A stretch of DNA of 62,330 bases from a bacterium (GTDB taxonomy: Bacteria > Bdellovibrionota > UBA2428), in contig JAACVK010000038.1 of the NCBI GenBank assembly GCA_009991595.1, forward strand, positions 1 to 62,330, written 5' to 3'. Both the position numbers and the translations under genes were made by a program. Every line of letters begins with the position of its first letter. The stretch's first letter is position 1. Of the stretch, positions 34,829 through 43,294 are shown piece after piece. The notes beneath the pieces were generated by a model. That model saw nothing but the letters and a program-made list of their open reading frames with translations. It had not been told where the DNA came from and searched no databases.

Positions 34829-35497
34829 TTAGTTACTACCGTCGCCGCCATCAGCGCCACTTGCAGGCGCTTCTTCGACTGCGGGAGCCTCCTGCTGTTG
34901 TGCAAACAAAGCATTTCCAAATCCCGCGCAGGCAAATCGTAAGCTGCTGTAAAGCAATCCACTGTGCCCAAGAACTTTGCCTTCTTGAGTGATAAAACTA
35001 ATGTTCAAGGACAAACCTTTTGCATCGGAAAAAAGCAAGTAGGCAAACAAATCTGGAGAGTCTGCTGGAACCCCTGCCACTAACTGAAAGTAGGCAAGAA
35101 CTCTCTTTAAGTTTTCTTGTTGATCGTCCAGCTGAAGCTCGTTTACACCCTCTTCCCCAACGAAAATATCTGTGACTCTGACGATACTAACAGCAGAAGG
35201 GAAACGGTCTTTGTAATAAAGATCGTGCTTTTTAGAAGCCTCTTCTGAAATAAAATACTGGGCTTCGTAGGGAAATTCTGAGTTACTCTCAATTGCGACA
35301 AGGCGCATTACCCCCAATTCAATCCCAGTTTCAAAACCAGTCGCTTGTTGCTCACGCTCATAGATAGAACAACGCATTGCTTCTTTTTGACCAATGCTTA
35401 ACTCCGGAATCTCTAAAAATGGCTCAGCTCGACCACTCAAAGAGCTCAGAAGCAGCAAACCAACACCAGAACGAATAACTAAATTAAATAATTTCAT
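34829..35497 (-). CDS. secreted protein of unknown function
   Basis: 222 residues with a signal peptide (MKLFNLVIRSGVGLLLLSSLSGRA). The mature part has mixed alpha/beta sequence and two cysteines (MRCSIYE and FACAGFG), and ends in a low-complexity Ala/Glu/Gly/Asp tail (EEAPASGADGGDG). It has its own terminator at 34765-34801. No family recognised. Confidence 0.6.
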   Translation of the reverse strand: MKLFNLVIRSGVGLLLLSSLSGRAEPFLEIPELSIGQKEAMRCSIYEREQQATGFETGIELGVMRLVAIESNSEFPYEAQYFISEEASKKHDLYYKDRFPSAVSIVRVTDIFVGEEGVNELQLDDQQENLKRVLAYFQLVAGVPADSPDLFAYLLFSDAKGLSLNISFITQEGKVLGHSGLLYSSLRFACAGFGNALFAQQQEAPAVEEAPASGADGGDGSN

Positions 35498-35620
35498 ATT
35501 ACCCCATCTCCTCAGACGCTTGGAGGGTTCTAACCACGAGGGCGCACAAAGTCAAAAGCCTCAAAGCATTTAAAGATTTTTTAAGAACAGTTACACTTTA
35601 AAGGAGGACAACAGCAAAAG

Positions 35621-36289
35621 ATGATTCGACTAAAAAAACACCTCACCCTATTTGTGCTCGCTTTTGGCACCAGCACTCAAGCCGGCTACCTTTGCCCTAA
35701 CAACAGAGGCCACAAGGTAGCGCTTACTTTCGATGATGGACCCCATCCAAATCGAACAGAAATCGTTATCCAAGCCCTTGAAGAACGAAACACTCCAGCA
35801 ACATTTTTCATCCTAGGAAGCCAATCCTCGAAGTATCCAGAACTCACTTCAAGGATTGCGGCTCGCTTTCGCATTGCTAACCATGGATGGAAGCACATCA
35901 ACTACACTCGCTCCACAGTTGAAGAGCAAAGAGGTGATATAGAAAGAAGCACTCTTCAGCTGGAAGCTTTTTTGGATGAGCCATGGAAGTTTAGACTGCC
36001 TTATGGGGCGGGTTTAAGAGGCGACCCACAACGTCTTGTTGAAAGCTATGGCTACCGACACATTTACTGGAGCATCGACCCACGCGATTGGGACGCGAAC
36101 CTCAGCGCTGAGGAAAGTTTTCAAATCATTTTAAGCGAAGCCAACAAAACACCCTCCACCATGTATCCAAATGGTCACGTTTTGCTTTTACACGACGTTC
36201 AGGCAAAGACGGCCGCTCACCTAGGTTCTTGGATTGACCGGCTAGAGGATCAAGGGCATTGTTTTGTCTCGCTCAGAGAGGTTTTGTAA
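35621..36289 (+). CDS. polysaccharide deacetylase (CE4, NodB domain)
   Basis: 222 residues with a signal peptide (ends TQAG) and good ribosome site (AAAGGAGGAC). The NodB domain is complete: TFDDGPHPN (Asp38 base, Asp39 metal), NHGWKH (His88 and His92 metal ligands), RLPYGAG and LLHD near the C-terminus. It should remove N-acetyl groups from a periplasmic or surface polysaccharide such as peptidoglycan or chitin-like chains. In predatory relatives, peptidoglycan deacetylases mark the prey wall, but this protein cannot be assigned to that role from sequence alone. It overlaps the next gene by one base. Confidence 0.88.
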   Translation: MIRLKKHLTLFVLAFGTSTQAGYLCPNNRGHKVALTFDDGPHPNRTEIVIQALEERNTPATFFILGSQSSKYPELTSRIAARFRIANHGWKHINYTRSTVEEQRGDIERSTLQLEAFLDEPWKFRLPYGAGLRGDPQRLVESYGYRHIYWSIDPRDWDANLSAEESFQIILSEANKTPSTMYPNGHVLLLHDVQAKTAAHLGSWIDRLEDQGHCFVSLREVL

Positions 36290-36780
36290 TGAAAAAGGTT
36301 TTTTACTCAGTTCTAGGTGTTTTAATTTTAAATTTCTCTAACAACGCCCTAGGCTCGCGTTTTCCAAAAATTCAAACTCGAAGTGTAATCCTTAGTGGCG
36401 CAGAAATTTTTGTTGCCGAAACCCAACAAAAAGACGTTCTCTCCGTAAACTCCAAAACTTATATTTTAAAGAATGGAAACAGAGAAAACCTAGAACTCCC
36501 CGACGAAGTTAAACAACGAGAAATTTTAGCGGTGTTTAAAGCTTCACCAAACAAAGTTTGGGTTGTCAGCCAGTGGGTCATCGAAATGGGGGACAAGCCC
36601 CTTGTTTCAGAACTCAATTTAAAGAATCAAAACTGGGAAGAACTTGCTCGCGTGGATTGCGTGGCTCATCGTTCAATTGATTTAACCTCTGAAGGACTCA
36701 AATTCACCTGCCTTGAGGACGACATCATTGAAGGCAAATACGTCGAAAAACTCAAAAGCAAAACTGTTCAGCTACGCTAA
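36289..36780 (+). CDS. exported protein of unknown function, coupled to the deacetylase
   Basis: 163 residues from ATG 36289, whose A is shared with the stop codon of the deacetylase gene (TAATG), so it is translationally coupled. The N-terminus is a signal peptide (MKKVFYSVLGVLILNFSNNALG). The rest is rich in beta-type sequence with repeated short strands (KVWVVSQW) and two cysteines (VDCVAH, FTCLED). No family recognised; coupling suggests a role with the deacetylase. Confidence 0.6.
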   Translation: MKKVFYSVLGVLILNFSNNALGSRFPKIQTRSVILSGAEIFVAETQQKDVLSVNSKTYILKNGNRENLELPDEVKQREILAVFKASPNKVWVVSQWVIEMGDKPLVSELNLKNQNWEELARVDCVAHRSIDLTSEGLKFTCLEDDIIEGKYVEKLKSKTVQLR

Positions 36781-36950
36781 AAGGTAGCGGCTAACTGTGA
36801 AAAGTAAACGGATACGTTTTCACAGAGTGTATAAATCCTAGACAGGTCTATTGTTAAGAGGCAGCCACAGGCCCTAAGGGACTGTTTTATCTTTGCTTTT
36901 ACAACATTTTCGCCTCTAAAAGCTGGCATAGCGATTGCAACTAATCAGAC

Positions 36951-37415
36951 ATGAGAGGGAAGCTTAGAAACTATCTGTTTTCGATACTGACTGCTCTAGC
37001 GCTTTTTAATGCTGCAATCTTAGCCGGGGTTCAACACCTAGACCTGGTTGATGAAAGCAAAGCTGTCCAACTCGTCCCTCAGCACAATTTACTCATATTG
37101 CTATCCCGCACCCATCTGGGCACCTACCACATCATTCGCCTAAAGAACTGGATGGAACTGGAAACCCACTTATCTGAAAACGCTCTTGAGCTCATTCCTA
37201 TTAACGACGCTTTTGTTCAGCCTAACCTAGAAGCAAGAATCACAAACACAAATATCGTATGGGGCTCAAGCCGAGAACCAAACATTATGGCCACCCCCGA
37301 TTATCTTTCAGCCAACAAGCTTCTCCCCTACGTGCGCTTCGGAACCATTGCAGGCTCACCACTCGGACACTCCATTTTAGTTAGAAAAAAAGTTAGAACA
37401 CTCGCTAGCCAGTAA
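36951..37415 (+). CDS. small exported or membrane-anchored protein, unknown function
   Basis: 154 residues with an N-terminal hydrophobic segment (YLFSILTALALFNAAILAG) preceded by basic residues; either a signal peptide or an anchor. No cysteines or motifs are seen in the remaining 125 residues. It follows the previous gene by 170 bases and converges on the bactofilin gene. Ribosome site is weak. Confidence 0.5.
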   Translation: MRGKLRNYLFSILTALALFNAAILAGVQHLDLVDESKAVQLVPQHNLLILLSRTHLGTYHIIRLKNWMELETHLSENALELIPINDAFVQPNLEARITNTNIVWGSSREPNIMATPDYLSANKLLPYVRFGTIAGSPLGHSILVRKKVRTLASQ

Positions 37416-37429
37416 CTGCATGCCCGCAT

Positions 37430-37813
37430 TTATTGAGATTCAAACGTGGCTTCAACAATGGCGCCTGAATCAATCACTAAAGTTTTAGCGCGAATCACTC
37501 CAGAAACAAACGCACCTCTAGTCAGGTGCAAAAAATCACAAGTCAAACTTTCGAGCTCACAACGGCCCTCAATCTGCACTCTTTGAACTTGAACAATTCC
37601 CTTAAGAGTGCCGCCCTTTAAAAGATGAAGCTGACTATCATCTTCAAAGCCAATCAGCTCTCCATCCCACTCACCTGCAATACGAAAGGTGCCTTTAAAC
37701 TCAACTCTTCCCGTGCCCTTAAAAGCCTCACTCACCCAATGCTGGCGATCCAAGATTTCAAGTTCTTGCCAAAAGTCTTTTTCAGTTTCGATTTCATTTG
37801 TTTTTGAAGCCAT
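37430..37813 (-). CDS. bactofilin-family cytoskeletal protein
   Basis: 127 residues. From about residue 35, short beta-strand turns repeat every 16-18 residues with the Gly pattern of bactofilins: FKGTFRIAGEWDGEL, LKGGTLKGIVQV, IEGRCELESL, LTRGAFVSGVIRA, VIDSGAIVEATFE. Bactofilins form nucleotide-free beta-helix filaments that scaffold wall enzymes or polar structures. The ATG overlaps the stop of the upstream membrane protein gene by one base, so the two products are coupled and probably interact. Confidence 0.85.
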   Translation of the reverse strand: MASKTNEIETEKDFWQELEILDRQHWVSEAFKGTGRVEFKGTFRIAGEWDGELIGFEDDSQLHLLKGGTLKGIVQVQRVQIEGRCELESLTCDFLHLTRGAFVSGVIRAKTLVIDSGAIVEATFESQ

Positions 37814-38565
37814 TATCGCAAAATCTCCAAGGAACGTCGTTGTCGGGTCAACAAAGAACCCTTTTCATCGTAAACCAACAATGAGGCGTAGACTGGATCG
37901 GCACCAGCCAATTCAACAAAGCCACTCAGTCGAAATTGAGCACTAATATTTCTCGAAGACTTAGTAAGCTCCAAAGCCTCACCTCGATGAAACAAGACCG
38001 CTTCCCCCGACCGACTTGCCAAAGCTTTAGGAAAACTAACGACCCCGGGAGAACCATGTAGCAGAAGTATCCAAAAAACTTTTTTCTGTCCTTCTTTCGG
38101 GGGGAGCCTCTCGACGCTAAAATCTAAATCGACTCGCTTAGAGGAAGACATAAACTTCGCGGTAAAATTCTTAAGTTCAATCAACGCCGAATATCGATCT
38201 CCGGCCTCTAAAGAAGGAAGAAAGGAACTCTCTCTTTCAAAGAATTTCGATTCCCCCGTTGAGACATCAAAAGATTCTTCCTGTCCCACAAGCACTTTTT
38301 TTAATCCTTTGAGCTCATGGTTAACCGAATCCAGTTCCAGGTGGGCAAGAGTTAAGTCCTTTCTCAGTTGAGACATCTTCCACCGAGCAAAGATCCAGCC
38401 CGTTAAACTCAAGGCGAGTAAACACAAAATTAACACAAGGTAGTTACTCAACTTTCGAATGGAGGAAAGCCCCATCCGAAAGCCTGCCCAGCTGCCATCA
38501 TCCTTTACTAAAAAGATCTCCCATAGCGAATGTTTCGTGGAAGTAGGACTTTCTGAATTCTTCAT
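37813..38565 (-). CDS. membrane-anchored coiled-coil protein, bactofilin partner candidate
   Basis: 250 residues: a cytoplasmic N-terminus of about 40 residues, one transmembrane segment (YLVLILCLLALSLTGWIF), a short coiled coil (LRKDLTLAHLELDSVNHELKGLKK) and a beta-rich C-terminal domain. This layout matches the membrane-anchor and coiled-coil half of M23 endopeptidases often encoded beside bactofilins, but no M23 zinc motif is present. It could recruit the bactofilin to the membrane. It is the first gene of the pair. Confidence 0.6.
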   Translation of the reverse strand: MKNSESPTSTKHSLWEIFLVKDDGSWAGFRMGLSSIRKLSNYLVLILCLLALSLTGWIFARWKMSQLRKDLTLAHLELDSVNHELKGLKKVLVGQEESFDVSTGESKFFERESSFLPSLEAGDRYSALIELKNFTAKFMSSSKRVDLDFSVERLPPKEGQKKVFWILLLHGSPGVVSFPKALASRSGEAVLFHRGEALELTKSSRNISAQFRLSGFVELAGADPVYASLLVYDEKGSLLTRQRRSLEILR

Positions 38566-38652
38566 AAAAACTGAATAAAATCTTCACACTCTGGAGGGTT
38601 AAAATCCAGTATTCTAATTGAAATAGTAACGCGGTGCGTTTTAGGAGTGACT

Positions 38653-39195
38653 ATGGCAGAAGAAGAAAACAACAACCCAGAAGGGCAACAAGCAGAAGAG
38701 GCGACCGCCCAAAAGCCTAAAAAGGGTCTCAACCTTGCGTCAATTGGTATGATGGTTCAAGCCGTCGTCATGCTCGCCATGGTTGGCCTTATTGCCAAAG
38801 TAGTCTTCATGTCGCCCAAGCCCGACTTGAGTGGAAAAACTCTCGGAGAGCGCATCATCGCATCGGTTAGAGACGAAAGCGAGGACATCCAACACATGTC
38901 TCTCGATCAGCTAGTGGTCAACATAGACAACGAACACACCCTTAAAGCCCAGTTGGTTCTAGAATTAAGTGACTCAGACATTCTAAAAGCCTTTGAAAGC
39001 AGAACCCCAATTATTCGTTCCAAGATTTTAAAGATACTCAGCCTTCAAAAGTTTGCAAATATGGACAAAATTCAAGGAAAGCTAGAGCTTAAGGATCTCT
39101 TAGTGCAGCTGCTCAACGAGGAACTCTCTAAAACTAGCTACAAAGGAAAAGGAACTGTAAGAGACATCTATTTTACGGATCTAGTGTTGATTTAA
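38653..39195 (+). CDS. FliL-like protein
   Basis: 180 residues from ATG 38653 (TTAGGAG 6 bases upstream). A disordered acidic N-terminus is followed by one transmembrane segment (IGMMVQAVVMLAMVGLIAKVV), then a periplasmic domain with MSLDQLVVNI, AQLVLEL, IIRSKILKILS, LLNEEL and a C-terminal VRDIYFTDLVL, matching the FliL family. FliL associates with flagellar stators. No other flagellar gene is in the window, so it may act with a stator encoded elsewhere or belong to a FliL-like gliding or motility protein. Confidence 0.75.
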   Translation: MAEEENNNPEGQQAEEATAQKPKKGLNLASIGMMVQAVVMLAMVGLIAKVVFMSPKPDLSGKTLGERIIASVRDESEDIQHMSLDQLVVNIDNEHTLKAQLVLELSDSDILKAFESRTPIIRSKILKILSLQKFANMDKIQGKLELKDLLVQLLNEELSKTSYKGKGTVRDIYFTDLVLI

Positions 39196-39305
39196 GATTC
39201 ACCGCCAGATTCAGATGTAGCTAGACCCTCCAGAATAAAGAGAAAGAAGTATCTTTTAGAAATTACCCTGGAAAAGCAAGCTCCTTCTGCCTAAACTCTC
39301 CGCCT

Positions 39306-40805
39306 GTGAGAACCCCAAAAAGAAGATCAAAAATTGTCTGCACCCTTGGCCCTGCCGTTTCCACTGTTGAAAAGCTTATGGATCTCATTGAAGCCGGCAT
39401 GGATGTAGCTAGGATCAACATGTCTCACGGAAGTTACGAAGCTCACAACGAGTTGATCAGCAACGTTCGAGCTGCATCGAAGAAATTAGAAATTCCCGTA
39501 GGGATACTCATGGATCTTCAAGGTCCAAAAATTCGAACGGGAAAACTTGTTTCAAAAATAATGCTCACGGAAGGGCAAACTATTTTTTTCAGAGGAATAG
39601 ACCCTACCGCCAAACAAACTCTTGCCGATGGAAGCAAAGAAAACCCAGTAGAGATCACCTTCCCTAGATTGGCCCGAGACTTAAAGGCCGGAGACTTGCT
39701 CTTGATCGAAGACGGACTTCTGCGCATGAAGGTTGTCAGGACTTGGCCTGATGACTCTCTTCTTGAAGCCACTGTTTTAAGCGGCAAGAGCTTAGGAGAG
39801 AAAAAAGGAGTGAACTTCCCTGACGCCAAGCTCTCTGCTCTTGGAGTCACAGAGAAAGATTGGGCCGACATTTTATTTGGTCTAGAGCAAGACGTCGATT
39901 TTTTTGCCTTAAGCTTTGTTCGCTCCGCAAAAGAAGTTCGGTATTTGAAATCGTTTTTGCAAGAGCAAGGGAAAAACATCCATGTCATCGCAAAAATAGA
40001 AAAAGCTGAAGCTGTAAAAGAACTAGAAGAGATCGTCTTTCACTCCGACGGAGTAATGGTTGCACGTGGTGATCTAGGTGTTGAGATTGGCAACGAAGCT
40101 GTTCCCCTCATTCAAAAACACATCATTAGAGTGGCCCAAAAACACGCCAAGCCCGTAATCACAGCCACCCAAATGCTATTGAGCATGGTCGACAACCCCA
40201 CCCCTACTCGAGCCGAAGCAAGCGACGTTGCAAACGCCGTCATAGATGGGTCCGACGCCTTAATGCTTTCCAATGAAACCTCCGTTGGCGAATACCCAAT
40301 CGACACCGTCAAAATGATGGATAAAATCATTGTTGGCGCCGAAGACTACAAACCCACTCATCCAAGAGTTGTAGAAGTGCTAAAACACTTTGAAACAAAA
40401 CGAACTGCAGTATCCGAGGCTATTGAAGCCGCAGCCACCGTCCTTGCAACTTCCCTAAACGCAAAAGTAATTGCCTGCCTGACCAGAAGTGGAAGCAGCG
40501 CGCGTTTGCTTTCAAAAAACAGGCCAAGCATGCCCATCATAGCCTTCGCTGAAAATCCAAAAGTTCGAGCCCAGCTGTGCCTAAGTTGGGGAGTTTCTGT
40601 GGTACCCTGGAAAGAGATGCCCCAGCAAGATTACACAATTTTTGATGAGCTCTTGGAAGAACTCGACCGCATTGGTCTTATGAAAATCTCTGAAGTAGCC
40701 ATCCTGACTGCTGGCATCCCTACCACCCGAAGAATTGGCACGACCAATACGGTTGTCGTTCGCCACCTTGAGAGGCATGTCGACGAAAGGATCAAGAATC
40801 GATGA
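39306..40805 (+). CDS. pyk: pyruvate kinase
   Basis: 499 residues from GTG 39306 (no good ribosome site; the next in-frame Met is beyond the first motif). Hallmarks are KIVCTLGPA, ARINMSHG, MDLQGPKIRTG, VIAKIEKAEAV (catalytic Lys), VMVARGDLGVE, TATQMLLSM with PTRAEASDVANA, and the C-terminal domain (ACLTRSGSSARLLSKNRP). It converts PEP and ADP to pyruvate and ATP. It overlaps the next gene by 4 bases. Confidence 0.97.
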   Translation: MRTPKRRSKIVCTLGPAVSTVEKLMDLIEAGMDVARINMSHGSYEAHNELISNVRAASKKLEIPVGILMDLQGPKIRTGKLVSKIMLTEGQTIFFRGIDPTAKQTLADGSKENPVEITFPRLARDLKAGDLLLIEDGLLRMKVVRTWPDDSLLEATVLSGKSLGEKKGVNFPDAKLSALGVTEKDWADILFGLEQDVDFFALSFVRSAKEVRYLKSFLQEQGKNIHVIAKIEKAEAVKELEEIVFHSDGVMVARGDLGVEIGNEAVPLIQKHIIRVAQKHAKPVITATQMLLSMVDNPTPTRAEASDVANAVIDGSDALMLSNETSVGEYPIDTVKMMDKIIVGAEDYKPTHPRVVEVLKHFETKRTAVSEAIEAAATVLATSLNAKVIACLTRSGSSARLLSKNRPSMPIIAFAENPKVRAQLCLSWGVSVVPWKEMPQQDYTIFDELLEELDRIGLMKISEVAILTAGIPTTRRIGTTNTVVVRHLERHVDERIKNR

Positions 40806-41137
40806 TCTTAAAGCTTTTTGACCCGACTCTATGGGACATTAGGCATTATTTGGTCGTCGTCATTGGTCTTTGCGCACTCAATCTTTTTGGACCAAGAGGC
40901 TTTGTTCACCTTTTTTACCTTCAAAAGGAAACCCAAAGAATTGCCACTCAAAAGGAAGCCGTTTCACAAACGATTGCTCAATTGGAAATTGAAACTAAAA
41001 GCTTCAAACAATCTAAGACAGTCAGAGCAAGAGCCATTAGAGAACAACTTGGATATCTAGCCAGCGATGAGCTCTCTATTGAACTGCCCATTAAAATAAC
41101 AAACACCTCTAAAGAAAAAACAAGGATTCTAAGGTGA
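40802..41137 (+). CDS. FtsB/DivIC-like septum-formation initiator family protein
   Basis: 111 residues: a short cytoplasmic N-terminus, one transmembrane segment (YLVVVIGLCALNLFG), a coiled coil (LQKETQRIATQKEAVSQTIA) and a C-terminal segment with AREQLGYL-like sequence (IREQLGYLASDE), the hallmark of the FtsB/DivIC family. It would act in the divisome with FtsL/FtsQ-type proteins. The gene overlaps the pyk stop by 4 bases (ATGA) and the next gene by 4 bases. Confidence 0.7.
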   Translation: MILKLFDPTLWDIRHYLVVVIGLCALNLFGPRGFVHLFYLQKETQRIATQKEAVSQTIAQLEIETKSFKQSKTVRARAIREQLGYLASDELSIELPIKITNTSKEKTRILR

Positions 41138-41388
41138 AAAAAGGAAATCGAAATCTTTTAGTTCGAAGTGCCTATCGTCGATCCGAAGAATTTTTTGCGA
41201 AATTCGCTCAGACCAAGGCTCTTAAAGCGATTATTCTCAGCACCTCACTAATCACACTTATAGGATCGGCATTCTTCATGTTGTTTCACCTGCTTGGACT
41301 AGCTCTAGCTGCAAGCGTGACTTTAATCATTCTAGAAAAGGTTTTTGGAGTTAAAATCAATCCTCAAAACTTTAGCTATGCGCCATAA
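41134..41388 (+). CDS. small membrane protein, unknown function
   Basis: 84 residues with a basic N-terminus (VRSAYRRSEE) and a long hydrophobic region (KAIILSTSLITLIGSAFFMLF, then LLGLALAASVTLIIL), probably two spans. It is translationally coupled to the FtsB-like gene before it and overlaps the lipoprotein gene after it by 11 bases. Function is unknown; operon position hints at the cell envelope. Confidence 0.6.
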   Translation: MKKGNRNLLVRSAYRRSEEFFAKFAQTKALKAIILSTSLITLIGSAFFMLFHLLGLALAASVTLIILEKVFGVKINPQNFSYAP

Positions 41389-42373
41389 TCGCCTAAGGAC
41401 TTTAGCAATACTGCTCCTTGCTTCCTGCACGAAGCAAACTCCAACCAATCAAAATGTCGAGAAAGTTAAAATACAGCTTCCTGTCAATGACCCCTCCTTC
41501 AAGCTAACAAACGATTGGGTCTCTCTACTTGTTCATCCAAGAGTCGAATCTCTATCCGTGCTTAGAAGCAACTGTATTGACGCCTCTAATCTTTTAACCC
41601 TTGAATGGACCGAAACCGACCTCGACTGCAATAAACTCCTACTAGTTCCTCAAAACAAACACCTCCAACACTCAGAATGTTTAAGCCCCCAGCTTCTTCA
41701 AATGAAAGTGAGCGAATGCCGACCAAAAGCAATCGATCACATCCTCTCAAAAACAGTTCTTCCTGAGGAATATTCAAAATACCGGAAACATGGAGATCAA
41801 AGCCTAATCCCCAAAGAGGAATCTCTTCCTGAAATTTTTCTTAAACTAAGCAATGAGACCAACTTCCCAATGGAAATCCCCGACTTGGAAGAGTGGATTG
41901 AAACCTCTAACGAACTGGGTGCTATAGCCGTAGGTCTAAAAGTAGAAAATTCAAAACAAACGACCGAATGGGGAAAAATTCTCAACTTCCTTCAAGACAA
42001 ACCCGGACCTAGAAAACTGAAATTACACCCTAGTTTTTTTGTAGACGCTCCAAACATTGCCAAGAATTCTCCGGAGCCACTTCGCATCCCCGTGTTAAAA
42101 GATTCCTCAAACTCACCCTTAGGGACAGCTCTCTGTAGCTACCTTCAAAATTGGATGCGAGCTAGAATGGTCATTTATAGTAAGAACACACCGTCCGATG
42201 GCCCCCCACTAAACCTTCAATGCAGTCTTTTAACCGACAAACCTGACGCCCGGTGGTCGATTGTAGCCAAACTAGCACTGCCTCTTCTGCATGCAAGCTC
42301 TAGAGCATTTGTGATTAAAACGCGTTCAGAGCTTGATTCACTCAAACCACTTAGTGACCTACGGACGTTTTGA
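41378..42373 (+). CDS. lipoprotein of unknown function
   Basis: 331 residues from ATG 41378, which gives a lipoprotein signal (RTLAILLLASC, Cys at 17); the open frame reaches 41345 but deeper in the previous gene. The sequence contains several cysteines (SNCIDAS, DLDCNKL, SECLSP, SECRPK, ALCSYL, LQCSLL) and a possible TIM-barrel-like segment (GAIAVGLKVENS), but no catalytic motif I can name. It is last in the pyk unit and followed by a perfect hairpin. Confidence 0.6.
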   Translation: MRHNRLRTLAILLLASCTKQTPTNQNVEKVKIQLPVNDPSFKLTNDWVSLLVHPRVESLSVLRSNCIDASNLLTLEWTETDLDCNKLLLVPQNKHLQHSECLSPQLLQMKVSECRPKAIDHILSKTVLPEEYSKYRKHGDQSLIPKEESLPEIFLKLSNETNFPMEIPDLEEWIETSNELGAIAVGLKVENSKQTTEWGKILNFLQDKPGPRKLKLHPSFFVDAPNIAKNSPEPLRIPVLKDSSNSPLGTALCSYLQNWMRARMVIYSKNTPSDGPPLNLQCSLLTDKPDARWSIVAKLALPLLHASSRAFVIKTRSELDSLKPLSDLRTF

Positions 42374-42383
42374 AATTAAACCC

Positions 42384-42434
42384 CGCTAGGCCTACATTTG
42401 CGCCGCATGGCTACGCAAATGTAGGCCTATAGCG
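42384..42434. terminator. long perfect hairpin between genes
   Basis: Arms TAGGCCTACATTTGCG (42387-42402) and its exact complement (42414-42429) are separated by an 11-base loop and extended by CGC/GCG past a two-base bulge. No T-run follows, so it is a terminator-like or repeat-type palindrome rather than a standard terminator. Confidence 0.5.
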
Positions 42435-42469
42435 TTGGAAAAAGCCCCTAGGCACCTTACTATGTAAAT

Positions 42470-43180
42470 ATGAGCAAAATCATTTTCAGCCTGCTACTTC
42501 TTTCAAGCATCGCCTCTCAAGCAAAGACCTTTAAAAGCCAATTCATTCGCTTGGAGTTACCTCCGAACTGGGACTGTAAGCAGGAAGAGCGCGATTGGGT
42601 CTGTCAGCCTGACAACTTGGCCGAGCGAAACGAAGTCATCATGATCATCGTGGTAAAAGAAGTCGACCAAAATGATGACAACTTCGACAAATATGAAAAC
42701 ATTCTCTCCACCAAAAAGGACATGCGTGACCTATTAGGCAACTCCTACAAAAGTGACGTCAAATATACTAAGCGGAGTGAAATTCAAGGACAGTATTGGG
42801 TAGACAGCCTTCACTTTGGTTCAGAGATTCCGGGCTTCTACACTCGCTACATTGCTTCAATTGATAAAAAGGTTGCCGGTCTTGTGACTTACTCTATCGC
42901 GGAGACAGTTTATCCCAAGTGGGCTGAAGTGTTGGATAGAGTGGTAAACTCATTAAAACTAGAGTTCGACCCCAAAGCATTCGCAGAAATCAAAGAGAGC
43001 GGAGGAAGTTCACTTCTTGGACAAAGAAGCTCTGCAAAACGTCTACCCCCTTCACTTGAAGAAATTCAAGACAAAGAAGGCAAGAAAGATTCCGGCCTAG
43101 GAGAAATCATAGGCGGCCTACTGATAATCGGGGCCATTGGCTTCTTCCTCTACCGAAAGAAACAACAACAAAAAGGCTAA
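42470..43180 (+). CDS. exported protein with C-terminal membrane anchor, unknown function
   Basis: 236 residues with a signal peptide (MSKIIFSLLLLSSIASQAK), a beta-rich domain with a Cys pair (NWDCKQE and WVCQPD) and AGLVTYSIAETVYPKW, and at the C-terminus a Gly-rich transmembrane segment (IIGGLLIIGAIGFFLY) followed by RKKQQQKG. The end resembles a sortase-free tail anchor facing the periplasm. It sits alone between two long hairpins. Confidence 0.6.
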   Translation: MSKIIFSLLLLSSIASQAKTFKSQFIRLELPPNWDCKQEERDWVCQPDNLAERNEVIMIIVVKEVDQNDDNFDKYENILSTKKDMRDLLGNSYKSDVKYTKRSEIQGQYWVDSLHFGSEIPGFYTRYIASIDKKVAGLVTYSIAETVYPKWAEVLDRVVNSLKLEFDPKAFAEIKESGGSSLLGQRSSAKRLPPSLEEIQDKEGKKDSGLGEIIGGLLIIGAIGFFLYRKKQQQKG

Positions 43181-43198
43181 AGAAAAAAGAGTCACAAG

Positions 43199-43294
43199 AA
43201 AAAGCGTGATTTTTCGTCAGACCGAGTAGCGACGTGTATTACAAATACACGAGCGCCCGAGCGCCGATGGGCTGGCGGAAAAGCACGCTTTTTT
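43199..43294. terminator. 96-base branched hairpin, bidirectional terminator
   Basis: The outer arms 43199-43223 and 43270-43294 pair over about 24 positions with five or so mismatches (AAAAAGCGTG against CACGCTTTTT at the ends). An inner perfect stem CGTGTATT/AATACACG lies at 43233-43251 with a 3-base loop. T-runs on both strands serve the gene ending at 43180 and the TolC-like gene ending at 43293. Confidence 0.7.

Noticed and set aside
39518-39988. 156-codon open frame antisense to pyk
   Set aside because: Antisense shadow of conserved pyruvate kinase sequence.
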